Below are positions 37,874 through 49,595 of a stretch of DNA of 64,000 nucleotides, in pieces (position 1 is the stretch's first letter; the number at the start of each line of letters is the position of its first letter). The notes under the pieces are model-generated. The model was not told where the DNA came from. It saw nothing but the letters and a program-made list of their open reading frames with translations, and did no database searches. This DNA comes from Opeltia flavorubescens (lineage: Eukaryota > Ascomycota > Lecanoromycetes > Teloschistales > Teloschistaceae), in contig KE546976.1 in the NCBI GenBank assembly GCA_000442125.1, forward strand, positions 682,001-746,000, in the 5' to 3' direction. Made by a program: the position numbers and the translations under genes.

Positions 37874-40834
37874 ATGGCTGGCGCCTCAATCCTAGCCGTC
37901 AACCTCCTCATACCGGTTTCTCTCTTGATATTTGCCTCTGGATTCTTCCCGTACAAGGCCTTCTTGCCCGGCCATTCTTCTTTTACGAATGAGGAGGCCG
38001 AACTCGCACAACATGCGCCATTCAACAAGGTCATCTTCATGGTGGTCGATGCATTAAGGACGTCAGTAATTTTGTGCCGCGACATGTTTCCAGCTAAAGT
38101 CAGCAGCGATTTTGTCTACTCTCACGGGTCAGGCTTCGAATTTACACAAGGGTAGGCAAACAAATCCGATCGGTTCCCAAGCTTTGCCAAACTCTGACCT
38201 TGCTTCAGGCTGATCAGATCCGGGTCAGCAATGCCGTTCACAGCCCATGCCACTGCTCCAACCATCACATTACCTCGTATTAAAGCTCTCACGACCGGTT
38301 CGATACCGTCATTCCTGGATGTGATTTTAAATTTTGCGGAATCCGACGAAACGTCGAGTCTAGAAAGCCAAGATACATGGCTCGCACAGCTCAAGGCGAG
38401 GCGGGGCGGACGATTGGTGTTATATGGAGATGACACATGGTTGAAATTGTTTCCGCACACATTCTCTCGTGCGGAGGGCACATCTAGCTTCTTTGTTTCG
38501 GTCAGTGGTTTCCGAAGCTGGCATAAGTAGCCTCATACCAGCTATTAAAGATGATTACCTAGGACTTTACGGAAGTCGACCACAACGTGACCAGAAATGT
38601 GCCTGCAGAACTGGAGAACAATGATTGGAATGGGATGATACTGCATTATCTTGGACTAGACCATATAGGCCACAAGACGGGACCAAACAGGTGCTTTTTC
38701 CTGGATACCTTCATCTGCTACTGTGAGCTGAACAAAACTTAGTCCTTATATGGTTCCAAAACAAGCTGAAATGGATGACATTGTGAGGGATCTCTATCAC
38801 GCACTGATGAATAAAGCCCATCTCCAGAGAACGCTTCTTGTCCTGTGTGGTGATCATGGAATGAACGATGCTGGTAACCATGGTGGGTCCAGCGAGGGCG
38901 AGACCTCCCCAGCTTTGGTCTTCATTTCACCCAAGCTACGTTCCATCTCCGAAGGAATGGACTGCCCGGTGACACAGCCGGTCGGCAGTTTCAACTATTA
39001 CGAAAAAGTGCAGCAGTCAGATATCGCACCAACATTGGCGGGACTTCTCGGTTTTCCAATCCCAAAGAATAGCCTCGGTATTCATATTCCGAGTCTCTTA
39101 CGCCTGTGGGCTGCAGGTATGTAAAATGCGATATGCTGGACCCCTCACGTACCGGTGTTGATGTTTTTCGCTGAAAGGTGACCGGATGCGTATTGTGGAG
39201 CAGAACGCCCAGCAATTCTTAAGACTGGTCAATGAAACATTTCCTAGCCTTTCCTCCAGTGGACACTTCTCCTCAGAAACATGTAGTGGCTTCGCGGACA
39301 ATGGCATGCGATTAGCATGTTTGTGGTCTCGAGTGCGGAGCTTAGATAATGGCCACCTAAAATTTGGGGATGTGCAGATTTCAGCATTAGGAAAGGTACG
39401 TTACGCATGTTGCGACAAGAACATATTACTGATACTGCATAGTTTTTGCAACATACGCAAAACGTCATGAGCAGCGCCGCTAGTAATTACTCTGCTAGAA
39501 AGCTATATAGCGGTATCGCTGTTGCGACAACATCAGAAATAATAAGTCTCATCATCTCCTCACAAGCCCTGCTTAAGAAAAGCAATGTCAGACCGTGGGC
39601 TTTGCTGATGACCATGGCCTATGGACTGATGATGTTTGCCAGCAGCGCAGTGGAAGAAGAGCACCAATACTGGTACTTCTTGGCTTCCGCATGGTTCTGG
39701 CGGCTTGGCTTGAAGCAATATGTTGGAAGCACTGAAGCAAGAGCGCCTGTGACGAATGACTACCAGACCCAAAAGCCTAGAGGGCTTTGGTCGGCGATCC
39801 TAGCAGCTGCTCCGCTCGCAACGATGAGAGCGGTTCGAGCCTGGAATCAAACCGGCCAGAAGCATGCAGGCGAGTCTGACATTGCGAGGGGACTGCTTTC
39901 CAATCACAATTATGTTCTCTGGGCACTAGTTGGCATAACTTACATTGCTCTGTCGGGAAAGATGCTATACAAAGGCCCGAGAGGCGCCGGGCGAACGGCG
40001 TCTGTGGTATATGCAGTTGCCCTTTGTGTAGTAGGATTCGTGTTCAAGGTGGCTTTCACATTGGCCGATGCGCCAGAATTACTCAAGGGACTACCAATTC
40101 CTCGGGTCCTCGCGAGTGCCGATCTAACAAGGCTAGCCAGAGTGCTCTTCGTCGGCATGCTGCTGAACGGCACTACTGCCTTTTATGTCTTTCAGCGGAA
40201 GGCTAGGTATACGATATCTGACAGAGACAATGATACGCAAGATAAGGCAAGTCGGCTACAGACTGGTCAAGAAAGTAGTATAGCACATATAGTGCCTCTA
40301 CACGGTGTCCTCACCCTTTTTCTGATGACACAATCACGAGTCACAAATATTCCTCTTTTCGCGCTCTTCGAGTTACAAATGCAAGCGGTTGCGTCAATGA
40401 ATCTCTCGGTTGAGGAGATCAGCCTGACGTCTCTCGTACTCCAGTACACGTCGTTCTTTGCATTTGGAGGGTCTAATTCAATCTCGTCAATTGATCTATC
40501 AAACGGGTATAATGGCGTTAGCGGATACAACGCTGCGGTAGTTGGTGCATTAACATTTTGCAGTAACTGGGCCGGTCCAATATGGTGGACATTCGCATCA
40601 ATATTACTCCTCACACAATGTCAACAAGATGTCTCAAATCGGTACAAGTATTTTCATCATCTCTCAACATGCTTCATTACCAACGGTGTATTGTTTGTTA
40701 TGCTAGCATGCACGACACTTCGGACACACTTGTTTATCTGGACTGTGTTTTCACCCAAATTTCTCTATATGGTAGCATGGAGTTTTGGGATCCATCTGCT
40801 TTTAAATACGTTCTTAGTGCGTTTTTTGGTATAA
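37874..40834 (+). CDS. las21: GPI ethanolamine phosphate transferase 2 (GPI7/LAS21)
   Basis: ER membrane enzyme that adds ethanolamine phosphate to the second mannose of GPI anchors. Exons: 37,874-38,061; 38,107-38,151; 38,209-38,500; 38,563-38,690; 38,743-39,116; 39,178-39,395; 39,443-40,834 (878 aa, frame closes; yeast Las21 is 830). The first hydrophobic segment is at residues 5-25. The alkaline-phosphatase-like luminal domain follows, with VDALRTDFVYSHGSGFEF, PFTAHATAPTITLPRIKAL, YLGLDHIGHKTGPN and CGDHGMNDAGNHGG as metal and catalytic motifs. The last exon encodes about ten membrane segments. Start: ATG 37,874 directly precedes the signal-anchor-coding stretch. All catalytic motifs are present, so the gene looks functional. 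Confidence 0.95.
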
Positions 40835-40994
40835 CTAGTGTCAGCTGCAAAACTTGAGTACTTGCAGATGACCTAATAGACCAATTTCCGCTCTAGCAAT
40901 TGGTACTTCCGGTGTTGGACTACTCTGACACCTGCGACAACTGCGTGAGAAGGCAAAGGCTTTTCGTTAGATGCTTCCACCCTCGATGGGGAAG

Positions 40995-41627
40995 CTATTG
41001 ACGGTGTTGAAAGATCTGATCGATTGTAGAAGTTGAGTTGGCTTTGGACTGCGTCTGTCTTATCTTCGTTGTGCTTGAGGTCGAGAATGTCACTCCGCCC
41101 GAGACTTCTGATAGCGTACGTTGTTCCACAACGTGCTCAGTCACTGCGAAGGTCGGCAAATTTCTCTGCACCGGATTTCCGGTATCTTCACTCTCCCTCA
41201 ACCGCGTGGTCAGATGCAATGCATCATTTCGTCCAATGTTGCTCGACACGTATGGTGTGATCGGATCGAAGAGCGAATCGAGTTTAGCCAATTCAGCCAG
41301 AAGGCTAACACCAAGGACAGCAAATTGATTATCAGCTATGAGCTGGCTGAGCGATCTGACCACAGATCAACACATATATAGGGTAGAAACTTAATCATAA
41401 TCGCACCTGTAGCACTTTGGCAGTATGACATTCTTAAGAAGATTAGATCTGCATGTAACTTTAATTTGGTCGTCACGCTCCAAATGATCGGTAAGCTTAA
41501 TCAGGCATCGATTGAGGGTGCAGAAACAAGCCCACCAAGTCGAGTGGTGGTGTTGATTTCTGTTACGGTAGTAAACTGATTTTAACGTTTTGGAAATGTT
41601 GCGACATTGATGCACGTCGAGCTTCAT
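40995..41627 (-). CDS. rmp1: RNase MRP protein 1 (RMP1)-like RNA-binding protein
   Basis: Exons, minus strand: 41,627-41,407 and 41,355-40,995, intron 51 bp (193 aa). Residues about 22-60 carry the RMP1 signature RNRNQHHHSTWWACF followed by a leucine-rich LNRCLIKL helix. The second half of the domain, ILPKCYRSLSQLIADNQFA followed by LGVSLLAELAKLDSL, is recovered only after splicing, which confirms the intron. Rmp1 is specific to RNase MRP, which cleaves pre-rRNA at site A3. The C-terminal ~90 residues are low complexity (Ser/Thr rich) and not conserved. It converges with GPI7, 160 bp away. A further upstream exon cannot be excluded. Confidence 0.85.
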
Positions 41628-42214
41628 GGTTCCTGGTCTGATTGTTGTGGACGGATGCGACCTCTTGGAAAGGAAACAAAATTAGCATTGGTCAAGATGG
41701 GGGAATACTCGCGAGTACGACAATAGATCGATTGATCAATCACTATGAGCCTTATTCAGTAAGCGAAAATGCTATTACAGAAGCTGAGATCAGCTCTACG
41801 CTATCTATCTTCTGTCATTGACGACACATCCTGCCACGTAGCCCACATTGCCTCTTGTCAAATACATTACCTCACATACCACCCCATGAGAAGTTAATAG
41901 GCTACAATGGCTTTGATATGACCGCAGTAAGACTTTGTGCAAAGCGACAAAAGAAATGTAGAATTTCGACATCTGGGTTGGCCGGACAATTCGCCACGAT
42001 CCCCATCTCCAACTACGATTCCTAGCAGGGCCAGATAGTGTCAGTATATCGCTCGTCGCAGCGACTCTACAGCCATGAGGTATCTTCAGGATGCTATCAC
42101 TGACTTCAGACCATTGCTCGGCTAACAATCCTCAAGCGCCTTCCAGCATACCTTCGTGCGCGATAATTAATATCGAGATTCGAATCTGTCTGTTATGGAT
42201 GCAAGTGGGTAATC
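41628..42214. other. intergenic region upstream of RMP1
   Basis: It lies between the start of RMP1 and the stop of the Mei2-like gene, both on the minus strand. It should contain the Mei2-like 3' UTR and the RMP1 promoter. A 107-codon minus-strand frame at 41,805-42,128 has no recognisable similarity and is probably chance. Confidence 0.6.
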
Positions 42215-45131
42215 TCAGTAAGCGTGTCTTTCAGGATAATGAGACCGATACACATGCGGTGAGCCATGGTACGTATGGCTTGGCTCAGAAGCAAGAGATC
42301 GATAATCGAGGCGGTAACCGTCCTCAATCTCAGCGAGCCGTGTACCTCGATCGTATTGCGAACGACGTCGGCGCTGCTCGTCACGGAAATTCTGTCCTGC
42401 TCGAGGTGCGAACAGTCCTGATTAGATCTAAATCAGCCGGCAGCTACGAATGTGCATGGACCTGGTAAGGAACCTTACCGACGTGTTCAGCATTTTCTAC
42501 GCTGCGGCGCATTTTTGACGGATTGTCAGGTCCTGGAAATGGCTCTTCCGTGCCAGCAAGAGAACCGTTCCCCGTTCGGAAGATCTAAGAAAGTAAGCAA
42601 GGCGGACTTAGCCAAGGCACATACTAACCTTGGGACGGAATGAAGGATGCTCAAGCATTACAGAACTGTTTCGAAACTTCTGTACTAGGCAGTCTTTACC
42701 TTGAATGGCTAGGGAGAACGGTGAGCGTCCATTCTGCTGCCTAAAAGAAAAGCCTTACTCGCGTACGACACCTCCGCGATCTTGTCACTGTTGAAACGAT
42801 TCCTACCCAAGAGTGAGCCTTGGCCCCAGAAACAACATCAAAAGCAGGGTCGATGTACCAGCGGAGACCTGCACGGGCGTTGACGAACTGTTACATAGTC
42901 TAGCGTCAGACTTCAAGCCTCGTGAGACAAAAGCAGGGATACTAACATCAATTATGTGGATTGGCTGTCGTATAGTCAGCCAGAAAGCAACACAATTCGT
43001 CGTCCGGGCAAGACACTCACGTCTTCGAAGTTGATGAACGCATAACCGACACTGCTGACTTTAATCTTCCTGTAATATAGGCGTCATGGTATGGTGTACA
43101 CACTTGCAATTATTCGCGAAGTCTGGTGACAGGCTCGTAAGTATGAGAGAGGATGAATGTCTCTTTAGTACATACCAATGCGTAAATACATGAAGTCGTA
43201 ACTTCCCCGGCTTGTCTCGTCGATAATGTCCTTTAACATTGCCTTGAAATCGTGAGAAACTCCAAATATCAACCGGTCTAAGATAAGCCTACCTGATCAA
43301 TTTTATTCGGAATATTTCGAAGCATGATCTGATCATTAATATGTCGATGAAAATTACCGTGGAGGTCGATAACTTACCGTAGTACGGACGTCTGCTCCCT
43401 GGCGAATCCGGTCCACCTCTACAATGTTATGGTGCCCGCTTGAATGCTCTCGTGTATGCCGTCCTCNATGTCGGAAGGGCCCTCGTGACTGATGGTGAAG
43501 CGCGTCGAATGGGGACAATGGAGATATCCGTTCCTGGCCAACGGCACCGGGCCCAAATGACGTTGTGTTGAACACGCCCCAGGGACGTCCTTGTATTGCG
43601 AAGGGTGGCGCGGAACGTGCATACGGCGACAGTAGAGAGTCGCTACCGGTTTCCCGCATCATGAACATTGGCGCCAGCCTTGCTTGTTGGGCATCAAAGA
43701 AACCAGGGGTAAGCGTGTCTGCGAGACATGGGCTTGAAGTAGGATCCGGCGGGAAATGCGGAGAGCGTTGCTGCGGAGTCACCCACGTCGTTGGACTGGA
43801 TTCCAAGTCTAGCTCTCGAAATCTGCTGTGCATTGAATTATCGTTATGACTGACAATTAGGGGTTCATCGCCATGGTAGTGTCGAACGTCCATTGTACAC
43901 CCCTATCGACTATCAACATCCTTGGGAAGTCAAAACAAGGCGTGTGTTTACAGACCGCAATTCGAAAACCATGGAGATGAGCTATAGCATGGTCCGCATC
44001 TTTAGTGTCAAAAAACTCGGCTCTGTAAGAGACTACAGGCTGTACAGTGGTGAGCGCATCGTAAGCCATGATATCACCATAATTGCTCAATAGGTCGAGG
44101 ATAAGGCGGCTCATAGTATTAAGACTGAAATATTTCGATGGTCCTGAAAATTCGGCTTTCACACAAAGTTGACCCTCGTACTTAGTAGCAAACAAATTCG
44201 AGCCGCGTCCTGCCTGGTAGCAGGGTCCGTGTGAGGGTAACACGAGATACTGGATAAGCCAATCCTTGCGGAATTCGCGAAGAGCAGTGACAGCTTCACT
44301 AGCATCTCGAATGTCGGTGAAACTGACGTATGCAGTGCCAGTGAGAGAAAGATTTTCGAGTATCAAGTCCTTCCGAGACCGGAATTGGTTTTGCTGGCTC
44401 CAGTCAGTCGAAGCCAAAAAAAGAGAGATGACAATCCTCACATTGAAAATGGTTTCTAGACTGCGAGCTGGAGTAGTATGATCTATATGGCTAACCATCA
44501 CCAATCTGGAAATGGGACCATCGGAGGAAAATTGGCCTGACTTTGTCTGCTGATGCTCGAGCATAGGGCTATGCATCGAGAAAGGGGATGTCTGATCGGA
44601 TGGAGGACGATGCATTGAAATTGCCCCATGTGGGTGGTACCCTTCGAAAGGTAATTGACCATAAGGAGTCTCTGGGATGACTGGCACCGCGTGAAGACCA
44701 GTCGAGGGGTATCCACCAACCCCATTGGATGTATTGACTCCAGGCACCACTAGTGTATGGGAGAAAATGTCCCTTCCAATGGTTTCAGCATGACCTTGCG
44801 GCGTGAACGAGGGGGCGATTGCGGATAGCTTGGGCTGATGGCTAGAGCCTGCGGTTGCTAGGACCGATTTGGTGGTGACGAAGGGATCCTGGAAACCAGT
44901 TGCTGAAGACTGGACTGCGTTACCCCTCGAAGCACCTTTTGCAGGAACAGCCCCGAGCGAGAAGGCAGGCGGCTGGTTTGACCTATGGGCGCCTTGAGTA
45001 GTACTGAAGTGATTGAAGTGCAATTCGTCAGGAGACAGGGCTGTCAGCTTCGTTTCGGGCGTACCGTGATGAGACTCAGCATCTGCTGAGTTGACGCTGC
45101 TCGAAGGGTCATGATGATGGGAAGAGTTCAT
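42215..45131 (-). CDS. mei2: Mei2-like RNA-binding protein, three RRMs
   Basis: Minus-strand exons: 45,131-44,442; 44,393-43,956; 43,902-43,378; 43,328-43,293; 43,242-43,176; 43,122-43,104; 43,051-43,021; 42,964-42,947; 42,887-42,859; 42,802-42,759; 42,708-42,629; 42,584-42,479; 42,417-42,215 (761 aa, frame closes). A Ser/Pro/His-rich N-terminal third precedes two degenerate RRMs (about 207-285 and 300-376). The C-terminal Mei2-type RRM3 (about 545-659) has IMLRNIPNKIDQ, YDFMYLRIDFANNCNVGYAF and INFEDPIHIIDFVNA. A GLFAPRAGQNFRDEQRRRR tail follows. S. pombe Mei2 controls meiosis by binding meiRNA; the role in filamentous fungi is less clear. RRM3 is cut into very small exons (18-80 nt). The 48-bp intron at 44,441-44,394 has no in-frame stop, so it could be read through. 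An N at 43,467 leaves one residue unknown. Confidence 0.92.
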
Positions 45132-46512
45132 GGTTGCTGTTCCTCGGTTGCGGAGACAGTGCTTTTGCCACTTATAGGCACTCTGATGGTATGGACGACC
45201 ACGGTAGCCGGCGGTGTAGACAATGAGTTGGAAAAAATGTTGCCGGATCGCTCACTCAGTCAAGATAATTGAGCAAACTAGACTTCCAAGATCAGGTGAG
45301 AGCCTTGCAGAGGGAGTGATACTGGGGAGGAGGAAGGAGGAATGACAGAAGAGATGTAGAAGCAAGTCAAGACACAGGAGCTAAGCCCGAACTTCGTTCA
45401 GTACTTACCTGCATTTCGTCATGGGTATGGAAGGTCCGGATACTAATACAGCTAATACAGGCGAAGCTCCTAGATTGAGGAATGGCCGAAACTAGGGCTA
45501 GCGGAAATTTTGTTTCCATTATCAAGTACGACGAAATTCTACGAGGGCTGGGCTTCATTCAATGCAGCCACTGTTTCATAAGAATGCATAGAGCCTTTGA
45601 CACACAGAGCACCGAGAAAACAGGGCCCTAAAGAGTTGATAGCTGATGGAGATACTACCAAAAGCTTTACACTACTGATCAAGGACGGCACAAGAATTAA
45701 AGGACTTTGGTGTGTGAATGTGATAATAATTTCAACGCATGACCTGCACCTCATACAGTCTGCGTGTAGAATCGAATCACAAAGGATAAGAGAAGACTTT
45801 GAATTATATGGAATAAAGGTTTTGAAGGAGTATGGCCGTATGGATAATGTTGAATAAGTCCTAATCCTAGCCTTGCGGACGTGAACCAACGAGGGGAAAA
45901 AGCAAGAGGGACGGGACGAGATGAGATACAACATCAAAGGGTTAACAAATCAATAAGCGAGAGACATCAATGACTGTCTGCGAAGGTGCTGATCATGTTC
46001 AAAGATATTGACTTTGCGACATTCCGGTCTGTCGAAGTGATGTATGCCCAGTGAAATTATTTCTCCTAGAACTGGGGAGTTTAACACGGCACGGGCCGAT
46101 AGCCGATAGCCGCTCGTCAAATACAGTACAGAAGTGCATATATGAAGGATTGTGGCTCTTGATAAACAATAATTCAATGGATGGATCCGAAATATCTTAG
46201 TAAGAAGATCAACGTTACCTCGTAAATCGATCATATTGAACCCTATACCCAGATCTGAAGTCATTAATTAGGTTACCCCACGTTCAAGAGCCTGTTCAGC
46301 TTACTAGGTCTGGTGGGATCAGAAGACTCATCGGCGGATCCCTCATCTTATTGGCTCATTGCTGCTTCATGAGAGCGTTGTTGATCAATCCTTGCCAGCG
46401 GCCTCAGTATCCTAGCCTGCAACGCGGCAATGCTCTATGCGGTGCTCGGTAGCGAGGAGATTATCATACTGGTACTGTAGGCTTGGGATAGCTTTTGTCT
46501 TCCCTGAGCAAG
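45132..46512. promoter_or_regulatory. 1.4-kb divergent intergenic region, probable long leader of mei2
   Basis: Unusually long gap between the Mei2-like gene (-) and SEC15 (+). On the minus strand a consensus splice donor GCAG/GTAAGTACTG lies near 45,408, upstream of the mei2 start codon, suggesting a 5' UTR intron. Several short frames (up to 132 codons at 45,539-45,937, minus) have no similarity. Mei2-type genes are often under transcriptional and post-transcriptional control, so a long leader would make sense, but this is inference. Confidence 0.5.
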
Positions 46513-49195
46513 ATGCCTTCTTTGGTTGAGTGTTCTAATGATATTGATGCGGCTGCTCGAATGGTAAGTCGCATCATCAAGTCAAAGCACATTTATTGAC
46601 GACGAATCAAAAAGATTGTACTCTCTTCTTCCGAGAGCGAATATTTTAATCAACTTATACCTGCCATCAAAAATTCTGACACTGGTAGCAACGGCGGACA
46701 ATTGCTACAGTCTCTCGCACGGTATTCAGCTAAGCGTGAGACAGAAATTGAAAGTATATGTAACGTCAATCAACAAGGATTCGTATCTTCAGTAGATCAG
46801 CTATCCAAGGTTCGCGATGGAGGTGTTGCTTTGATGACGAATGTCTTGGCACTCAATCAGTCCGTACGATTGAGTACGGAGAAATTGGTGCAGCAGAAGA
46901 AGGCTCTGGTTGATTCTCGCGGTGTTCGGCACAACATCGATGAAGCGAATCAAGCTCTACACGACTGCCTGGAAGTTCTGCGCCTCGCCAATCAAGTCCA
47001 CGACCTACTCAATAGGAAAAGTCATTATTCAGCCTTACGAGCGCTGGATGAACTGCAAAATGTGCATCTACCGGAAATTACGCAGTACAACATAGCAGGA
47101 TTGATACAGCGTTCTGTTCCAGCGACCAAGAAGCTAGTTGCCGACGCTGTGATGGCTGATCTGAATACCTGGCTATTCAGGATCAGGGAAACGTCGCAAT
47201 TCTTAGGCGAAGTGGCCTTTTACCACACCGAGCAACGAAGGACGCGACAAAAAGACCGGGCTCGAAAGATCATAGCCCTAGGCAATTTTAAGCTCAACTC
47301 CGCGGTCGAGTCGGTAGCAGACGAGGTTGAAGAATTTGACGTCCTTGACAATGAAGACGTGCAAGTTGATTTCACGCCTTTATTTGAATGCATGCATATT
47401 CATGATGCTCTTGGTCAAGCCGAGAAATTCAGAGCAGACTATGCGGCGACACGCCGGCGGCAAAAAGAACTTCTGATGCCTACGTCAATCTCGCTGATCG
47501 ATCCAGATGGGGCAAGCCTGAGTGAATTGCTTGAGGGTATTGCTGGTTTCGCCATAATCGAGAAGTGTACTATGAAGAAAATATCGAGTTTGCGATCTCT
47601 GGCCGACGTCAGTGCCATCTTTAGCACTGCCTTGACTGATTCTGCTGATCGAAAATATAGGCAGATGAGCTTTGGGACTCAATGTGTCAGACGGCGATTG
47701 CTCTGATTTCGAATGCTCTCTTCGAGGTCACCAACGCCGAACTGATGCTTAAGATCAAAGGCGTCATTGCCCTTTTCATCCAAACCATGAGCGTATGGAC
47801 CTCTCCATCTAAAACGGTAGACTGAAATGACTTGTGAATCACTATAGTCCTGGCATTATTCCGTGAGGCCGCTAGACTCCTTTCTTCTAACGTTGTTCGA
47901 CAAATACGCCGAGCTGCTGAAGAGGAGATTTAGTGATGATTTCCAAGAGGTATGTCAATAAGTTGTTATCAAAACTAACTGGGACTGATCATTGCGACAA
48001 GATTGTATCTACTGACGATTACATGCCAATGCCTATACATAAAGCAGACGAGTACGACAAAGTTGTCAATGTCAGCTGGTATACTCCAGAAAAGGCCCGG
48101 GAGGAACTTCAGTACAACGACACCGCGCTTGAGATCGATGATCTATTACTGATTGTTGCAGCTTCCCCTGCGTTCTGCCATTTTCGCAAATGTATCCCCT
48201 GTGCTGTATCGATATACGGAACTTCCTTAATCAATTCTACTTCTTCTCCGATGACCATTTTCAGCAACCCAAAGTCATCGACGATACTTTGAAGATGGTG
48301 TGNATGATCTGCCTCATCTATATTGTCACTTGTCTAAAATTGCAGTAGTCACTTGATGAACTGCTCTGCGAAAAGGTGTGTCAGTCACTCGTCGACCGCC
48401 TTAGTACCCAATATCTCGGGCAAATCGTTCAGATCCTTATCAATCTTAAGCATTTTGAGATCGCCTGCCAAGAGCTTGAGCAGTTGTTGGTGGCAGCCAG
48501 ATCAAATGCATCCGCTGGCGGCGCGATAGCCCTCAGAGCCTCTGAAGAATTCCGGGGTAGCAAGAAGACAGCCGAGAAGCGTATCTTTGAGCTGGTAAAT
48601 TCGAAAATCGACGACCTCATAGGGACTGCTGATTATGACTGGTAGGCCTAGCCCATCTTATAGTCTACTGACTATTATAGGCCGTCTTGAAGTGAATTGA
48701 GTGGGAATTGCTAATTCTTCTGCCAGGACATCCTCAACTCTCGAGACTGAACCTAGCAATTATATGCAAACGCTCACGCGATACCTGTCCAACATCATGA
48801 ACACAGTTCTGCTTGGGCTACCTACAGAGATTAAGGAGCTTATCTACTTCGATGCTCTAAGCCATGCCGCCACTATGATTCTGGTAAAGTTCTACCTTGT
48901 AGAAGCGGAGGGCTCGCTACTGATTGACTTGATCTTTCAGTCCCTTCCGTTATCACNCGAAGTGAAAACTATTAGCCCTCATGGGGTTGCAGCACTAGCG
49001 AAAGACGTCCAGTACCTTACTGAGTTTGTCGATACCTTGGACAATCCAGTCTTGAAAGAAAACCTGGACGAATTGCAACAGACCGTTGCCTTAATGCAAA
49101 ATGAGAACACAGATGAGTTCTATGATATTGCAACCAGGAACAAAAAGTACGGACGGGTTGATGCGGTGAATGGCCCTATTTTACTAGAGAAGTAA
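46513..49195 (+). CDS. sec15: exocyst complex subunit Sec15
   Basis: Sec15 links the Rab GTPase Sec4 on secretory vesicles to the exocyst at the plasma membrane. Exons: 46,513-46,563; 46,615-47,607; 47,661-47,792; 47,848-47,949; 48,002-48,111; 48,162-48,297; 48,349-48,641; 48,727-48,883; 48,941-49,195 (742 aa, frame closes). Conserved parts include the N-terminal coiled coil around LSTEKLVQQKKALVDSRGVR and HLPEITQYNIAGLIQRSVPA. Further on come ELWDSMCQTAIALISNALFE, FPCVLPFSQMYPLCCIDIRN and LPTEIKELIYFDALSHAA, then the DNPVLKENLDELQQTVALMQ end. Apparent frame changes at 47.6, 48.1 and 48.7 kb are all explained by introns with good borders. An N at 48,957 leaves one residue unknown; another at 48,303 is in an intron. 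Confidence 0.93.
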
Positions 49196-49595
49196 ATCAC
49201 CCTTTGACAGCCATCAATGCTGCAGATAGATCAGAAGCCGCTGACTGGCTTCAGACTCACGCATGCAGCGCCAGGCCCTGCTAAGAATGATAAGTTTGCG
49301 ACGCTTTCATCTCGATTTGGTAAAAAGCTGCAGTGAAATGTAAGGTTAAGGTGCTGCGATTCAAACGAAGACATTCAGCCATACATTGACATCGTGGTTT
49401 GAGTACATTGTCGAGATCTGGTTTTGTAAACCACCGTCAAGCTGTCTTGCATGTACCGGATATGATGCTAACGGAATCACTTCATAGGTATAACGAATTG
49501 ACACTATTCTGCCAAGCTGATAACTCCCCAATCATGTGCTACCGTAAATTTACGCATGTTCCATATCCTCATAAACAGGTCCCAAAATTGTGAGG
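49196..49595. other. 400-bp convergent intergenic region
   Basis: Between the 3' ends of SEC15 (+) and HAP5 (-). No gene recognised; expected to hold 3' UTRs. Confidence 0.6.

Noticed and set aside
41805-42128. 107-codon minus-strand frame between RMP1 and the Mei2-like gene
   Set aside because: No recognisable similarity, no partner exons, and it lies in the expected 3' UTR of the Mei2-like gene.
42091-42643. Plus-strand frames of 125 and 63 codons
   Set aside because: They are antisense to the 3' exons and introns of the Mei2-like gene, which explain the conservation.
47608-48726. Repeated frame breaks suggesting that SEC15 is a pseudogene
   Set aside because: Each break coincides with a phase-consistent intron (47,608-47,660; 48,112-48,161; 48,642-48,726) and the spliced product matches the family throughout.
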